The position numbers were made by a program, and so were the translations under genes. Positions 45,885 to 56,274 of a DNA stretch of 64,000 nt are shown in pieces. The notes beneath the pieces are model-generated. The model was not told the origin of the DNA, searched no databases, and saw nothing but the letters and a program-made list of their open reading frames with translations. Each line of letters begins with the position of its first letter. Position 1 is the first letter of the stretch. Source of the DNA: Bacillus solitudinis (lineage in GTDB: Bacteria; Bacillota; Bacilli; Bacillales; Bacillaceae_D); NCBI RefSeq assembly GCF_002797395.1, contig NZ_KZ454943.1, positions 138,724 through 202,723 on the forward strand. Direction: 5' to 3'.

Positions 45885-45915
45885 GGAAGGCACTGAATAA
45901 CTTTTCAGTGCCCTC
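45885..45915 (+). terminator. Hairpin after the acetylesterase gene
   Basis: GGCACTGAA (45889-45897) pairs with TTCAGTGCC (45904-45912). The T-tract is poor, but position and stem suggest a terminator. Confidence 0.55.
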
Positions 45916-46392
45916 CATTCTCAAATAAAAAATATCATAAAAAGTTTCTAAGTATGTAAACTTTATCCCCACTCACTGTTCAACCATTAATTTTTCAGTT
46001 TCAATAGATTGATTTCAGTTCTCTATACACTCAATAATATTAAAATTAATAAATGCATAATCACCCTCTTCTAACTGCTCAGCAGTCATTCTTTCTCCTT
46101 CTGAGTTAACAATTTCTAAGATTATCTCTTCACCTTTAATATTTTCTGATCTGCAGTCGTTCGAAACTATCTTTAACTAAATAGAGCATTGTCTATTCTA
46201 CCTCTTTAGATTATTAGTCGATAGGAAAGGCGTTACGAAAACTCCGACTCTTGCGTTCAAGCGTTCTTTGAATTTAATGCAGAATAACCAGATTTTAAAC
46301 CAACATCTACAATTGAAAAAATTCCTTAGCTTTCAAAAATTCGAAGAACAGAATGAGACCAAAACTACTAATCTCTCAACCTAGAACCAGTG
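45916..46392. other. Intergenic stretch with a small gene remnant
   Basis: On the minus strand at about 46025-46160 a frame reads IKGEEIILEIVNSEGERM and ends YAFINFNIIECIEN. It has no usable start and no recognised family, so it is probably the tail of a lost gene. The rest is AT-rich with nothing to report. Confidence 0.3.
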
Positions 46393-48057
46393 TTAATATT
46401 TTATAATGTTTGGATAACCTTCTATTAATTCCGTATACTCTTGGTTGTGCAGGAGATCAATTACTTCTTTACTAATTGGCAATTGTGCTTCAACCAAGTA
46501 ATTTGTTTTTGAGCGAATCAATGTATCAAAAATCGGACTCATTCGATAGCCTGTTTTCTCCCAAAGTTTTTTCGTTATGAGTAAATCTTTTAACGTTAAT
46601 TCGCGGTAATCTTCTCCTTCAAACGTATGGTTAGTATTGTATTTATACCAGGTATCTCCGTTTTCTTTTAACCAGGTGACACCAAGTTCCTCAATTCCTT
46701 TTTGAATCATTAAAGCCGTCTCTAAGTATTTTTTGTCTCCTGTTTCCAGGTAACTTTCTAATAATATAGTCAGACCGCCTAAAATGTGGTTCAAGCTTGC
46801 GTGTGTTTGTTTAGCTTCGTTGAGAGAAAAGAAATCGCTAATTAAATATCCTTCATCGATCCATATCACGTTATCTGATTTTTCTTGGATAACTAACAAA
46901 TCAGCGTAATTGAGTAAGGCATCTTCAAACCCTTTTATCCCTAATATTTCTCCTGCTTCTTTAACGAATAAGGCCGTTTTTTCATTAAATCTGGTGTCGA
47001 TATAAGGAGCATGAAGACCATACAAGTTTTTTAACCAAGTGCTAGTCACTTCTGTTTCCCAGAAATTTTTCTCTCCTTTATAAGTTTCCAAATTTGCAAA
47101 AGAATTTATAATAAGATCATAAAAATAACGTTCTTTTGTCTTTTTGTATTCGATTAATGCTTGTTCTTCCTGAATTAGTAAAAGAGTTCTCCCATAACCT
47201 AACCCGCTTTCTGGTAATGGTTCAATCGTTTTAACCATTTTATTATAAGGGCCGTCTTCGGTATACCATGCATTAGTTTTTCGATATTTTCGATTACTTC
47301 GCTCTATCCAAAACATTAATTGATTATGATCCTTAAACAACTTTGCATTAGAAAGCAAGACCCAATGCTCCGAGATATCTTGACCCAAAGAGGTTAAGGT
47401 GGCTGTAAGTTGAATCGAGTTAACGTTTGATTTAATCTGGAACTCTTCATTTTCTTTTATCAGTTCCCGAACAAAACTTTTACCACCATTCTGATAGGCT
47501 GTTTCTAATTGTTTAGAGACGAAATTTTTCCCTACTATTATGCTCGCACGTAATTCCTCAAACTGATAAAGATCAATAAGCCCTACTGGATAAGTAGTCG
47601 GATCATAGCCGACATCTTCAGAATCATGGTGCGGAACTTCAATTTTATCGAAGTCAGTAAATTGATATCGATTAGAATTTTCAAAAGGAATGTTAAACTC
47701 TAAGTCAATCGTTTGCTTAGAATGATTGTTCATACGAGTGAAAACCCATACATCTCCATTATCAATTTGGCGTAAAACGATATGTAAGGTACCTGTCATT
47801 TGGTTTCTGTTGACGATGTCATAAGTGGTTTTATAATCAACATAAGAAGTATGATTCATTTTCTCTTCTTCTATTTTTTCAAATGTTAATCCTGGTGATG
47901 TAAATTGAAGTTTTTGTTCATTTACTACTAAAGAAATAAGCCGTGAACCTTTTTGGGGTGACTTTTTTTCATTAAATAAGAAAAAAAAGCATCCCAGTAA
48001 GACTGCAAATAGAGTAACTATACTAACCAAAATATAAATAACTTTTTTTCTATTCAC
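46393..48057 (-). CDS. Membrane-anchored protein resembling glucuronyl C5-epimerase (554 aa)
   Basis: An N-terminal helix (VIYILVSIVTLFAVLLGCFF) anchors a large outer domain. The first half is beta-rich; the second half has alternating helices with EQALIEYKKTKERYFYD and ASLNHILGGLTILLESYLET, like the (alpha/alpha) barrel of D-glucuronyl C5-epimerases and related sugar enzymes. The LLGC sequence is a poor lipobox because hydrophobic residues follow. GTG start with AGGAGGGGA upstream. The assignment is tentative; it may act on a uronic-acid polymer at the cell surface. Confidence 0.5.
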   Translation of the reverse strand: MNRKKVIYILVSIVTLFAVLLGCFFFLFNEKKSPQKGSRLISLVVNEQKLQFTSPGLTFEKIEEEKMNHTSYVDYKTTYDIVNRNQMTGTLHIVLRQIDNGDVWVFTRMNNHSKQTIDLEFNIPFENSNRYQFTDFDKIEVPHHDSEDVGYDPTTYPVGLIDLYQFEELRASIIVGKNFVSKQLETAYQNGGKSFVRELIKENEEFQIKSNVNSIQLTATLTSLGQDISEHWVLLSNAKLFKDHNQLMFWIERSNRKYRKTNAWYTEDGPYNKMVKTIEPLPESGLGYGRTLLLIQEEQALIEYKKTKERYFYDLIINSFANLETYKGEKNFWETEVTSTWLKNLYGLHAPYIDTRFNEKTALFVKEAGEILGIKGFEDALLNYADLLVIQEKSDNVIWIDEGYLISDFFSLNEAKQTHASLNHILGGLTILLESYLETGDKKYLETALMIQKGIEELGVTWLKENGDTWYKYNTNHTFEGEDYRELTLKDLLITKKLWEKTGYRMSPIFDTLIRSKTNYLVEAQLPISKEVIDLLHNQEYTELIEGYPNIIKY

Positions 48058-48627
48058 CTAACTCCCCTCCTTTTAAGAAAATTCTTGAATGGTTTGAGAC
48101 ACCTATTTTTAGAGGTCGTACTGATAAGTAACACTTTCTTTTCACACAATTAATTTACTGATATTACCACCCCCATCTAGTTAGACGTTACTATTTAAAA
48201 AAAAGATCCAAAAGCCTCTGTTTCTATAAGTGAACTCCCTATCTCCGTTACTTTAGGCATAATTTCACAATTTCAAAAACCCCTAGTTGTAATTGGTTGT
48301 ATGTTTTTAAACAGGTAAAAACGCAATCACTTTTGATGATTGCGTTTGTATTCGAATCGGAATAAATGAATCAGTACAAAAAATGAACTAGTCTAATCTA
48401 CGAGATTTTCGATTTGCTATAAGAGAAATCAGAAAATGAAGAAAAGCGAAATCTGAATAGTTCCCACATAACAAAAGAAAAATGTATGGAATGCCAAATT
48501 TTCTAAATACTTCTTCTTTTCTCCCTTTCCATGGCATCTCAGAATGAGTAAGGAAATAACTATCTCTCGATTGGTTTGGGAATTTCAACGATATGGCAGA
48601 AGCCTAGGTTTAAAAAGACTCCTTGTC
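48058..48627. other. Intergenic region with one terminator
   Basis: AAACGCAATCA (48319-48329) pairs perfectly with TGATTGCGTTT (48337-48347). It may terminate the Old Yellow Enzyme gene from the right. A 66-codon minus frame at 48388-48588 has no ribosome binding site and is not accepted as a gene. Confidence 0.5.
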
Positions 48628-49860
48628 TTAAACTCTTCTCTTTTGAAAAGTGTCTCTTCCATTTTTAAAAAGTGTAAGAAACAAGGAAAGCAACGGAGAA
48701 AAATGTGGCTTTGTTGATTTCCCTTTTCCTATCCGTTCTAGTTGCTGGCTATACCAGGTTAATTCCATTAACCCTATATCATCAATAAAGGAAAGTCCTG
48801 TTTTAATAGGCTTTATGGAAAGTTCTGAAACCTTCTTAAATAGTAATTTATTTGCGTAATCTGGATAAAGAGCCATTGGTCTTGCTAATCCGATAAAATC
48901 TGTAGCACCAGTTTTTAGCGCCTCGTCCATTGCTGAACGAGTTCTAAAACCTCCTGTTAGTACTAGAGGAACAGCTGTTTTCTGTTTAAGCTTTTCTGCA
49001 TAGTCTAGGAAATAGGCTTCACGTTTAGCAGTTGAAGGTTTTACGTTTTTCCCAAACAACTCTGGTCTTTCATAAGTCCCTCCAGAGATTTCGATAAGAT
49101 CAATCCCCAGTCCATCCAATTCTGAGATAACAAACTGAGACTCTTCTTCGGAAAAACCAGCTTTCATAAAATCTGAACTATTGATTTTTACTCCTATAGG
49201 GAATCCTTGTCCAACTTCTGAACGAATGGAGCGATAGATTTCTAATAAAAATCTAAATCGATTTTCAACGGTTCCACCCCACTCGTCTTCCCGCTGGTTA
49301 TGCCTTGGAGAAAGAAACTGGCTAATTAAGTATCCATGCGCAGCATGTATTTGCACTCCAGTAAAACCTGCAAGCTTCGCAAGTTTCGCCGTTTTTGCAA
49401 AACGTTGAATGATCTCTTTAATTTCTTTATGAGAGAGTGCCCGACACATAGGAAAGAAACGCTGTAATTCCGAATCAAATGGAATTGCTGACGGCGCCAA
49501 GGCTTCTTTGACAACACCTTTGAGCACTTGTTTTCCAGGGTGATTAATTTGCATCCATAAATGAGTGCTATTCTTTGTGCCTGCTTCAGCCCACTTTTTA
49601 AATAATTCTAGATTCTTATCGTTCTCTAATACGATGTTTCTAGGTTCTCCTAGAGCCTTGTCATCTACCATCACATTCCCTGTGATAATTAACCCCGCCC
49701 CACCTTTTGCCCATTCTTCATAAAGGCGAAATAGATTAATGGTCGGCAGATGCCTTTTTGAAGCTAGTCCTTCACTCATCGCTGATTTAACTATGCGGTT
49801 TTTAAATATAATATTTTTGTTTTTTAACACAAATGACTGTGCTATTGAGATTTGATTCAT
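48628..49860 (-). CDS. NADH:flavin oxidoreductase, Old Yellow Enzyme family (410 aa)
   Basis: FMN-dependent TIM-barrel ene-reductase. NRIVKSAMSEGLA is the family opening; MQINHPGKQ, GFTGVQIHAAHGYLISQFLSP with the substrate-binding His pair, NQREDEWGGTVENR and GVKINSSDF are all present, as is the FMN phosphate loop TGATDFIGLARPMALYPD. No iron-sulfur cluster domain. ATG at 49860 lies 9 bases after AAGGAG; an upstream ATG at 49878 precedes the site. It reduces activated double bonds; the physiological substrate is unknown. Confidence 0.88.
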   Translation of the reverse strand: MNQISIAQSFVLKNKNIIFKNRIVKSAMSEGLASKRHLPTINLFRLYEEWAKGGAGLIITGNVMVDDKALGEPRNIVLENDKNLELFKKWAEAGTKNSTHLWMQINHPGKQVLKGVVKEALAPSAIPFDSELQRFFPMCRALSHKEIKEIIQRFAKTAKLAKLAGFTGVQIHAAHGYLISQFLSPRHNQREDEWGGTVENRFRFLLEIYRSIRSEVGQGFPIGVKINSSDFMKAGFSEEESQFVISELDGLGIDLIEISGGTYERPELFGKNVKPSTAKREAYFLDYAEKLKQKTAVPLVLTGGFRTRSAMDEALKTGATDFIGLARPMALYPDYANKLLFKKVSELSIKPIKTGLSFIDDIGLMELTWYSQQLERIGKGKSTKPHFSPLLSLFLTLFKNGRDTFQKRRV

Positions 49861-50062
49861 ATTATTAGTCTCCTTCATTAATAATTAGATAATAATATCT
49901 CTCTTTCATTCATATTTACGCTAACCTCAAAAAAAGGGTATCGAAAACTATAAGACAATATTCTGTTCCAACTAAATTGTTCTCTTTCTTTTTGTCTTTG
50001 AAAAATAAGCGGTGCAATAACAAGAGCGATGATTTTGTAAAAGTAGCGCACCCGTCGAATGA

Positions 50063-50280
50063 TTAATTTTCATTATAAATGCTAATTGAATGTACATTCT
50101 CTTTTAATAAGTTATCTACTATTTGCTTTAGCACCCTTGGTTCCCGGAGCTCTTCACTATTAAATTCCACAAGGTCATTTACCTTAATCCACTTACTGTC
50201 TGAAGTTTCATCTTCTTCAAGTTTTAATGAACCCCCAATGACCTCACCCGTAAAATGTACGCTAAATCCCTCATAGTTTT
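50063..50280 (-). pseudogene. Nudix hydrolase C-terminal fragment
   Basis: The frame reads YEGFSVHFTGEVIGGSLKLE, then DSKWIKVNDLVEFN and PRVLKQIVDNLLKEN, the tail of a Nudix/MutT-type protein. The catalytic Nudix box is missing and a stop lies at the left edge of the fragment. Confidence 0.65.
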
Positions 50281-50377
50281 AAGAACCTTTATCCCACTCC
50301 CTTTTCCTTAGAAAAATAAATAGAAAAGCTTTCCTGTAGTTTGTTACAAGACCGCTCAGAGCAATGCCCTCTAAGGC

Positions 50378-50918
50378 TTACTTCCATTCATCTGCCAAAA
50401 TCCCATAAACAACGTGGTCTACATAATGGTCATATAGCCATTCTGCTTGCCTAATACTTCCTTCATTAATAAAGTTCAATCTTTCGGAAATACTTCTACT
50501 TTTCTTATTCCCCACCGCAGTCCTAATCTCAACTTTATTTAGCTTTAACTCATCAAAAGCATAATCAGTCAAAGACTTAACTACCTTAGTCATAATTCCA
50601 TTTCTTTGAAATTCCTCTCCAAGCCAATAACCAATATAGGCTGTTTTGTTTGACCAATTTATCCTATTATAGCCTGCTACTCCAACGATTTTTCCTTCAA
50701 ATAAAATCATGCATTTAAGCCTCTATTTTCGGTGAAATCTTTTAAAGACATTTTGATAAACTCTTTTGTATCTTCAAGCTTTTTTGTATAGTATCTAACC
50801 AAGGAAGCCATTCACGTAGATAGCGTCTTGAGTTATTTGTTAATTCAAATAGCTTTTCCCCATCTCTTAACTCTAATAGCTTTAAAGATAAGCCTTCATC
50901 AATTTTATGAACAAACAT
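50378..50918 (-). pseudogene. RimJ/RimL-type GNAT acetyltransferase, frameshifted
   Basis: Starts with a good site (GGAGGGGAGAGT) at ATG 50918 and reads MFVHKIDEGLSLKLLELRDG up to LPWLDTIQK. The frame then shifts in the A-run near 50778, and again near 50711, before AGYNRINWSNKTAYIGYWLG and FINEGSIRQAEWLYDHYVDH. Together the pieces make a near full-length ribosomal-protein-type acetyltransferase. Two frame breaks make it a pseudogene. Confidence 0.75.
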
Positions 50919-51135
50919 ACTCTCCCCTCCAATTGGTTTTTTTTGTAATTTTAACACATATTAATTACTGACGTTCCATCGCTTGTTTCTCAATAAACTA
51001 GAAACATTTCGTGCCATTTAAGCTACCCTTATTGAATAACAAAGATTTTATTCCTTTTATCAATACTCATTAATTCAAATCTGCATAACTTTCATTTACT
51101 TTGAGGAAAATAACTATAATTGAGGAGGTGTGTTC

Positions 51136-51678
51136 ATGGAGAAATTAGGCAAGGAAATCGATAAAATCTCCAATCAGTTAACAGACTTGAGATGGGAGAT
51201 ATGGACAAACTATACATTATTCACATGGCAATGGTGGATGCTATTCGGTGCGTGTATCGTGATGTTAGTTTTATTTTTTATCTTTGTTAAGAAAGAAAAG
51301 TTCCTTCCAACCATAGCCTATCTCGGAATCATATACATCATCAATAAAAACTTAGACGATGTTGCCACGGCTATGGATTGGTACGATTATCGAATGCAAT
51401 TGGAACCTATCATTCCTACAATGTTACCTGCTAATCTTTTCATTATCCCAATTGGATTAAGCATCATCTATCAAAGGTACGAAAAGTGGAAATCCTTCTT
51501 AATTTCCTTAGTAATTTTTTCGGGTTTCGTATCTTATATAGCTTTACCTCTCATGAAAACAGTAGACATCTACCTAGAAAAAGCCTGGAATGCAAATTGG
51601 TCGTTTATCAGTCTTGTCGTGATGGCTATAGTTACCAAACTTATCATTGATCGGGTCAAGTTATTGCATAAAGTTTAA
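51136..51678 (+). CDS. CBO0543-like membrane protein (180 aa)
   Basis: About five helices after a short polar N-terminus. WQWWMLFGACIVMLVLFFIF and EPIIPTMLPANLFIIPIGLS follow the pattern of the CBO0543 family, common in spore-forming bacilli and of unknown function. ATG at 51136 lies 7 bases after GGAGG; a GTG at 51130 is too close to the site. Confidence 0.65.
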   Translation: MEKLGKEIDKISNQLTDLRWEIWTNYTLFTWQWWMLFGACIVMLVLFFIFVKKEKFLPTIAYLGIIYIINKNLDDVATAMDWYDYRMQLEPIIPTMLPANLFIIPIGLSIIYQRYEKWKSFLISLVIFSGFVSYIALPLMKTVDIYLEKAWNANWSFISLVVMAIVTKLIIDRVKLLHKV

Positions 51679-51823
51679 ATGAGTAGATTAAAAAAGAATC
51701 CGCTCGTTTTCACGGACGGATTCGGATTTATTTTCGCCTTACAAATACAAGCTCTGCTCTATTGAATTCTAGAAGTTCCTCCCGTATTTAACGTTAGGAT
51801 AATCCCTTTAGCTGAAGAAAAAT

Positions 51824-52342
51824 TTAAATTAATGGTGTTGTCTCCGTCCACCCATAAGCAATATCTTTATACATACGCCCTTTTAATTCTAATCCCCCTT
51901 TCCCTACTTCTTTGCCTCCAAGGGATTTATAAAATTCTCTAGCAGAAGTATTGTTTTCAAGTACAAGGACAAGCAATGAATTAAAACCATTCACTCTCAA
52001 CTGATTTGCTACAGAGGTAACCAGCTTTCTACCTAAGCCCAATCCTTGGTACTCAGTTAAAAGATAAATAGCGTGCAACTCACCCTTGAATAATGAATTG
52101 TTATTCCGTTCCGGTCCCCCAGATGCAAAACCAACTATATTTCCTTCTTTATCCTCAACCACATAGATAAACATATCTTTATTAGAGAATACAATTAGTT
52201 GATGTTTCTCTGACCATTCATATGTTAAGTTTTCAATAAAATCAGAACTCACTATACCTCTATACGTTGTTCGCCAACTATCAACGTGAACTTTCGCTAT
52301 CGATGGTATGTCCACTAGTGTAGCTTTTCTAATATTAAACAT
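51824..52342 (-). CDS. GNAT-family N-acetyltransferase (172 aa)
   Basis: Single GNAT domain: IRKATLVDIPSIAKVHVDSW, ELHAIYLLTEYQGLGLGRKL (acetyl-CoA binding loop, Q/RxxGxG) and VLENNTSAREFYKSLGG. The substrate is unknown; relatives acetylate small molecules or protein N-termini. Standalone. Confidence 0.85.
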   Translation of the reverse strand: MFNIRKATLVDIPSIAKVHVDSWRTTYRGIVSSDFIENLTYEWSEKHQLIVFSNKDMFIYVVEDKEGNIVGFASGGPERNNNSLFKGELHAIYLLTEYQGLGLGRKLVTSVANQLRVNGFNSLLVLVLENNTSAREFYKSLGGKEVGKGGLELKGRMYKDIAYGWTETTPLI

Positions 52343-52536
52343 TGTTTAATCAACTCCGGAAACCTATTCTTTTTTTCTAAAGTTCCATTACTGTTTCAAG
52401 TATCCTCCACTCTAAATCAATAGAAACTCCATTTCCTAAAAATAACTAGACCAACTTAAGCGTATCCAACCAGATAAAGAGCCCCCGTGGTTATACTAGG
52501 ACTCATCTAGATTTAGATTTAGATCTTCATCTCCGT

Positions 52537-53196
52537 CTACAGCAGTTCCAGACTATTAAGTTTCTCATTTCCACCTATGAATGTATCGACTAGGACTCTA
52601 GCAAGAAACACAGAAAATTGAGCTCTACTAGTTTCATTATTCGGATTGTACCTTTGTGTAGCATCTGAATAACTAGCGTTTGTGATGCCCATTTTTGCAA
52701 TAACTTGAATATTATTGTGGAAAGTGTTTTCCACGGAAACATCTACAAATGGAATATAGACTTCCGGAAGTGGATTCTTATTCAAACCAAAAGCTCTAAC
52801 AAGAATTGCAGCCATCTGACCTCTAGTTAAAGGTTCGTTTGGCATAAATCGTCCATCTCTACCTAAGATAATTCCTTCATCTGCTACTGCTGCCACCACA
52901 TCATACGCATAAAACCCTTCTGAAATGTCACTAAAATTAGGATTAGGACGGTTTTCTAACTCTAATTCTAATGCGCCTGCAATCATAATCGCTGTTTGTG
53001 CCCTCGTAACATTATTACTTGGTTTAAAGGAGCCATCAGCGTAACCATCTATAATCGATTTAACCGCTAAAAATTCAATTTCTTCCTTAGCCCAAAAATC
53101 ACTACTCACATCGTTAAATTGCTTTGTCGCATGTACAGGGGTAAAAGAAAATGTTAGTGCAACAATAAGACTAAGAATCAAACAAATAAGCTTCAT
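52537..53196 (-). CDS. Secreted SLH-domain protein (219 aa)
   Basis: Signal peptide of about 23 residues, then three S-layer homology repeats: FNDVSSDFWAKEEIEFLA with DGSFKPSNNVTRAQTA, FSDISEGFYAYDVVAAVA with DGRFMPNEPLTRGQMA, and a third with YNPNNETSRAQF. SLH domains attach proteins to pyruvylated cell-wall polymer. Nothing but the SLH repeats is present, so it may be a bare anchor or a trimmed larger protein. Start after GAGGAGG. Confidence 0.85.
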   Translation of the reverse strand: MKLICLILSLIVALTFSFTPVHATKQFNDVSSDFWAKEEIEFLAVKSIIDGYADGSFKPSNNVTRAQTAIMIAGALELELENRPNPNFSDISEGFYAYDVVAAVADEGIILGRDGRFMPNEPLTRGQMAAILVRAFGLNKNPLPEVYIPFVDVSVENTFHNNIQVIAKMGITNASYSDATQRYNPNNETSRAQFSVFLARVLVDTFIGGNEKLNSLELL

Positions 53197-53208
53197 TTTA
53201 TAACCTCC

Positions 53209-53400
53209 TCATCGTTCATCGAAGACAGAGTCTGGGTTCCAAGCAACCTCCCAAAGATTGTTTTTCGGGTCTGAAAAATAAGCGCTTATTCCTCCCCAGA
53301 AAGCGTTTCTTGTCTCTCTTAAAACAGTCATCCCTACTTTTCTAATTGCTTCACTACACTTTTTTGAATATCTTTGTGAATTACTGAATAAGAGACTCAA
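53209..53400 (-). pseudogene. VOC/glyoxalase C-terminal fragment
   Basis: The frame ends NAFWGGISAYFSDPKNNLWE and VAWNP, the conserved tail of a VOC-family protein (FWGG.SGYF.DPDGHLWEVAWNP). The N-terminal half is missing and there is no ribosome binding site. Its first bases overlap the end of the lipoprotein gene, which marks a probable deletion junction near 53381-53400. Confidence 0.7.
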
Positions 53401-53812
53401 CCAATCTAATCTTCACCATTAATAAATCATAAATTTGTTTAGCCGACTCTGGTGAGAGAGTGTAAATAGTATGAGTATCCTTTGTATTCATGATTGTACC
53501 CGATCCTTCATTCAGCCAAAGAAAATAGATTTCTTTACCTAATTCAACTTTGTACTGTGGGTCCACCATATTAACTATTCCCGATTGCTTTACCGCGCTA
53601 CTAAACGCTTCTTGAAAAGCTTTAATCTCTTTTGAAGTGGATAGTTCAAAGGCTGAATCTTCTTTAACCTCCGAAAAACTTTCCATCTCGTATATCATTA
53701 CTTTTTCTAAAGCTTCAGGGATAGTTGCTTTTTCTATTCCATCTGAAGTACATGCAACTAATAGTAAGCATAAAATGATGAAAGACAAACTAAAGTGATG
53801 TATTCTTTTCAC
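53381..53812 (-). CDS. Small lipoprotein of unknown function (143 aa)
   Basis: Lipoprotein signal peptide ending LLLVAC (Cys21). The mature part includes EMESFSEVKEDSAFELSTSK and YFLWLNEGSGTIMNTKD, with no recognised domain. GTG start after GGAGGTGATATTAA. The last residues may derive from the neighbouring VOC fragment, so the original C-terminus could be altered. Confidence 0.6.
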   Translation of the reverse strand: MKRIHHFSLSFIILCLLLVACTSDGIEKATIPEALEKVMIYEMESFSEVKEDSAFELSTSKEIKAFQEAFSSAVKQSGIVNMVDPQYKVELGKEIYFLWLNEGSGTIMNTKDTHTIYTLSPESAKQIYDLLMVKIRLVESLIQ

Positions 53813-54095
53813 TTAATATCACCTCCATAAGTGAAGCTCTATGTTTATTCTCCTGTTTGACGAAATACGAAAAAATACCTTTTTATATAAAGAAGCGTTT
53901 ATCTCACCAATTAATGCCCTATTCATTTTGGAAATGATCAGTTAATTGAGGGTGTTCAGTAAGACTAACTACATCTATTACTAATTCCTAATCTCTGGGC
54001 AGGAGTAAGTTCTTTACCGTAGCAGATTTATAGAGTTCAAGAGAAGATAAACCAGTTGAACAATCCACTTTATGAAATCCTTTAGCTAAATAACT

Positions 54096-55001
54096 TTATG
54101 CATCCCCTAATAAAACCTCAAAATCTTTTACATGAACCGCATTTCCGGTAATTTCAACATCATAAAATTCACTTTTTTTTGAAATCTGTACCATAACCCG
54201 CCCTTCTTTTTCAATTTCATGACCTTGCTCAACTATAAGATTTATAGGTTCATTAAAATTGTTTTTTTTTATGTATTTAGCGTAAAAAGCACCCATTACT
54301 CCTGAAGCAGTTCCCGTCACTGCGTCCTCAATAGTACCCGAATACGGTGAAGAGAAGTGACGAGCATGCATATCACTCTCAGTCTCATAAGTTTCCAAAC
54401 AAAAAGGATGAATAGATGATTTGGGCATTTCTTTCAAGATAGCGGGAAATGCCTTATTATTAGGTTTCATTCTTTTAAAAGCATCAAGCCGTTTAATCGG
54501 GACTAATAGTGTCCACGTCCCTGTACTTCCATATAGTATTGGTAATTCATCATAAATATCCGTTTCTTTTAATCCAATTGAATTTGCTAAGTCTTTTTTT
54601 GACCCTTGAAATTCCTGAAATTGAGGGGGAGCTTGTTTCATTGTTATAAATAGTTCACTTACAGAAGTTGAATTAATTTTAATCGGTAAAATTCCTGCAT
54701 TTGTTTCAATGGTAAAATCGGTTTTATCTCCCAATAATCCTTTTGTTTTTAGCGCATATACGGTGGCCATAGTTGCATGACCGCATAAGTTCATTTCGTG
54801 ACCGGGTGTAAAAAAACGGATTCTAAGGTCTGCTACTTCTGATTTCACTGGAAAAGCTGTCTCATTAAACCCCACTTTAAAGGCTATTTCTTGCATTTCT
54901 TTATCTTTTAGTTCATCTCCATTTAAGACTACTCCAGCTGGATTTCCCTTATTTGGTTCTTTACTAAACGCGTTATATTGATAAACTTTTATCGACTTCA
55001 A
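54096..55001 (-). CDS. PhzF-family isomerase (301 aa)
   Basis: Two-lobed epimerase-like fold. [20 protein letters not shown] opens the protein; [10 protein letters not shown] contains the catalytic Glu, and [18 protein letters not shown] and [18 protein letters not shown] are the conserved phosphate-binding and active-site loops. Homologues take part in phenazine synthesis or isomerise unknown small molecules; no other phenazine gene is here. I chose TTG 55001 because GGAGG lies 8 bases upstream. Confidence 0.85.
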   Translation of the reverse strand: MKSIKVYQYNAFSKEPNKGNPAGVVLNGDELKDKEMQEIAFKVGFNETAFPVKSEVADLRIRFFTPGHEMNLCGHATMATVYALKTKGLLGDKTDFTIETNAGILPIKINSTSVSELFITMKQAPPQFQEFQGSKKDLANSIGLKETDIYDELPILYGSTGTWTLLVPIKRLDAFKRMKPNNKAFPAILKEMPKSSIHPFCLETYETESDMHARHFSSPYSGTIEDAVTGTASGVMGAFYAKYIKKNNFNEPINLIVEQGHEIEKEGRVMVQISKKSEFYDVEITGNAVHVKDFEVLLGDA

Positions 55002-55179
55002 AACACATTCCTCCAATAGTCAATTAAATAACCTCTTCCTATTTTACCATTTATTCCTAATCCCCTCTACTAAACTTACATGTCAGTAAAATAGTTTGTA
55101 GAAATAACCCGTCTTTTTCTGAAGAATAAGTTCTGGGCAAAATAACTGAGTTATAACAGTGAACGTAACCTAGGAGTGA

Positions 55180-55690
55180 TTATATTATTTTTCTTCGAAA
55201 ATTCTCTTCAATCGAATGATCCCTTCCTTAATTTCTTCTAATGAAGCGAATGCGTAAGGCAATCGAATAAATTGACCTGACTTTTCAGCATAGATGCTCC
55301 CAGGATTAAGAAGAACTCCTTTTGCCCATTGCTTTTTGTAGTAGATGATGAATTCTATATTCAGATTTTATTTTCACTCAAATAAAAAAACCACCATTTG
55401 TCCCTGCCCATATAACATAATGACGCAAATGCTCTTCTAATGCTTCTAACATCACATGTCTTCGAATTATAAGTTGTTGTCTTATGAACGAAAGGTGTTA
55501 CTCTTATAACCCACTTGAGAACCATTCTGCTGCAACATGCTGAGACAAAGAACTCGAACCGTAATCTGATTGCATTTTTAAATCCGCTAATCGTTCAATA
55601 ACAGATTCTGGTCCAACCACCCAGCCAATCCGTAGATCAGGAGTTAAGGTTTTCGATAAACTCCCATGTATAGGATATTCCCATGATAAT
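55180..55690 (-). pseudogene. MocR/PdxR-like aminotransferase-domain remnant
   Basis: Minus-strand frames read GSLSKTLTPDLRIGWVVGPE (the PLP-lysine region), SDYGSSSLSQHVAAEWFSSG, RRHVMLEALEEHLRHYVIWA and GTNGGFF, broken by stops and shifts. This is the C-terminal aminotransferase half of a GntR-MocR type regulator or a related aminotransferase. N-terminal parts are absent. Confidence 0.7.
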
Positions 55691-56274
55691 TATTTGATTC
55701 CCAACCAAACTCGATCTATTTTAGATAAAATAAATAAACCTTCTTCATTACCCAAAGGCATAAATGTTTCGTTACCTTCTCTGTATGATTCAAAGTTGAA
55801 AGAGTGGATTATGAAATCTTTCATTTCTGGAACATTATATACAGGCAACCCAATTTCGCTAATATTCAGAATATCTTTATTGCAAAAATCTTTTTTATGT
55901 AATATTGATGGACTATTCCTTATGGGCCGTGCGATAAATCCAACAATATTCCCGGCAGGATCATAAAAATATAAGGATTGAGAATTCCATAGTTTGCTAA
56001 AGAATTCATCTTTCCCATTTACCTTATTAAAAGTTACACGCTGTTTAAACCAATCCTTTGCTTCCTTATATTTATCTTTTGAAATGCCAAGAGCGAAATG
56101 ATAATAAGGTTTCTCTACATTGTCTGAGAAACTAAATGTTAGCTTTGATAGACCAACAGCTACAGTAAAAGATTTTTTAGTTTCTTTCACAACAGTTAAA
56201 CCTAGCTTGAAAGTATAAAACTCTTTCTGTTCCAAAAGACAGTTTGTTAATAACTTAATCTCTTTTATGTCCAA
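55690..56274 (-). CDS. VOC-family protein (194 aa)
   Basis: Two VOC half-motifs: an N-terminal unit up to SLYFYDPAGNIVGFIARP and a second, less regular unit (ISEIGLPVYNVPEMKDFIIH, FMPLGNEEGLFIL). Metal ligands are not clear in every position. Such proteins are glyoxalases, dioxygenases or resistance proteins; the role here is unknown. TTG start after GGGGAGG. Confidence 0.7.
   Translation of the reverse strand: MDIKEIKLLTNCLLEQKEFYTFKLGLTVVKETKKSFTVAVGLSKLTFSFSDNVEKPYYHFALGISKDKYKEAKDWFKQRVTFNKVNGKDEFFSKLWNSQSLYFYDPAGNIVGFIARPIRNSPSILHKKDFCNKDILNISEIGLPVYNVPEMKDFIIHSFNFESYREGNETFMPLGNEEGLFILSKIDRVWLGIK

Noticed and set aside
48388-48588. A 66-codon minus-strand frame before the Old Yellow Enzyme gene end
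   Set aside because: No start signal and no recognisable protein; kept only as a note in the gap.
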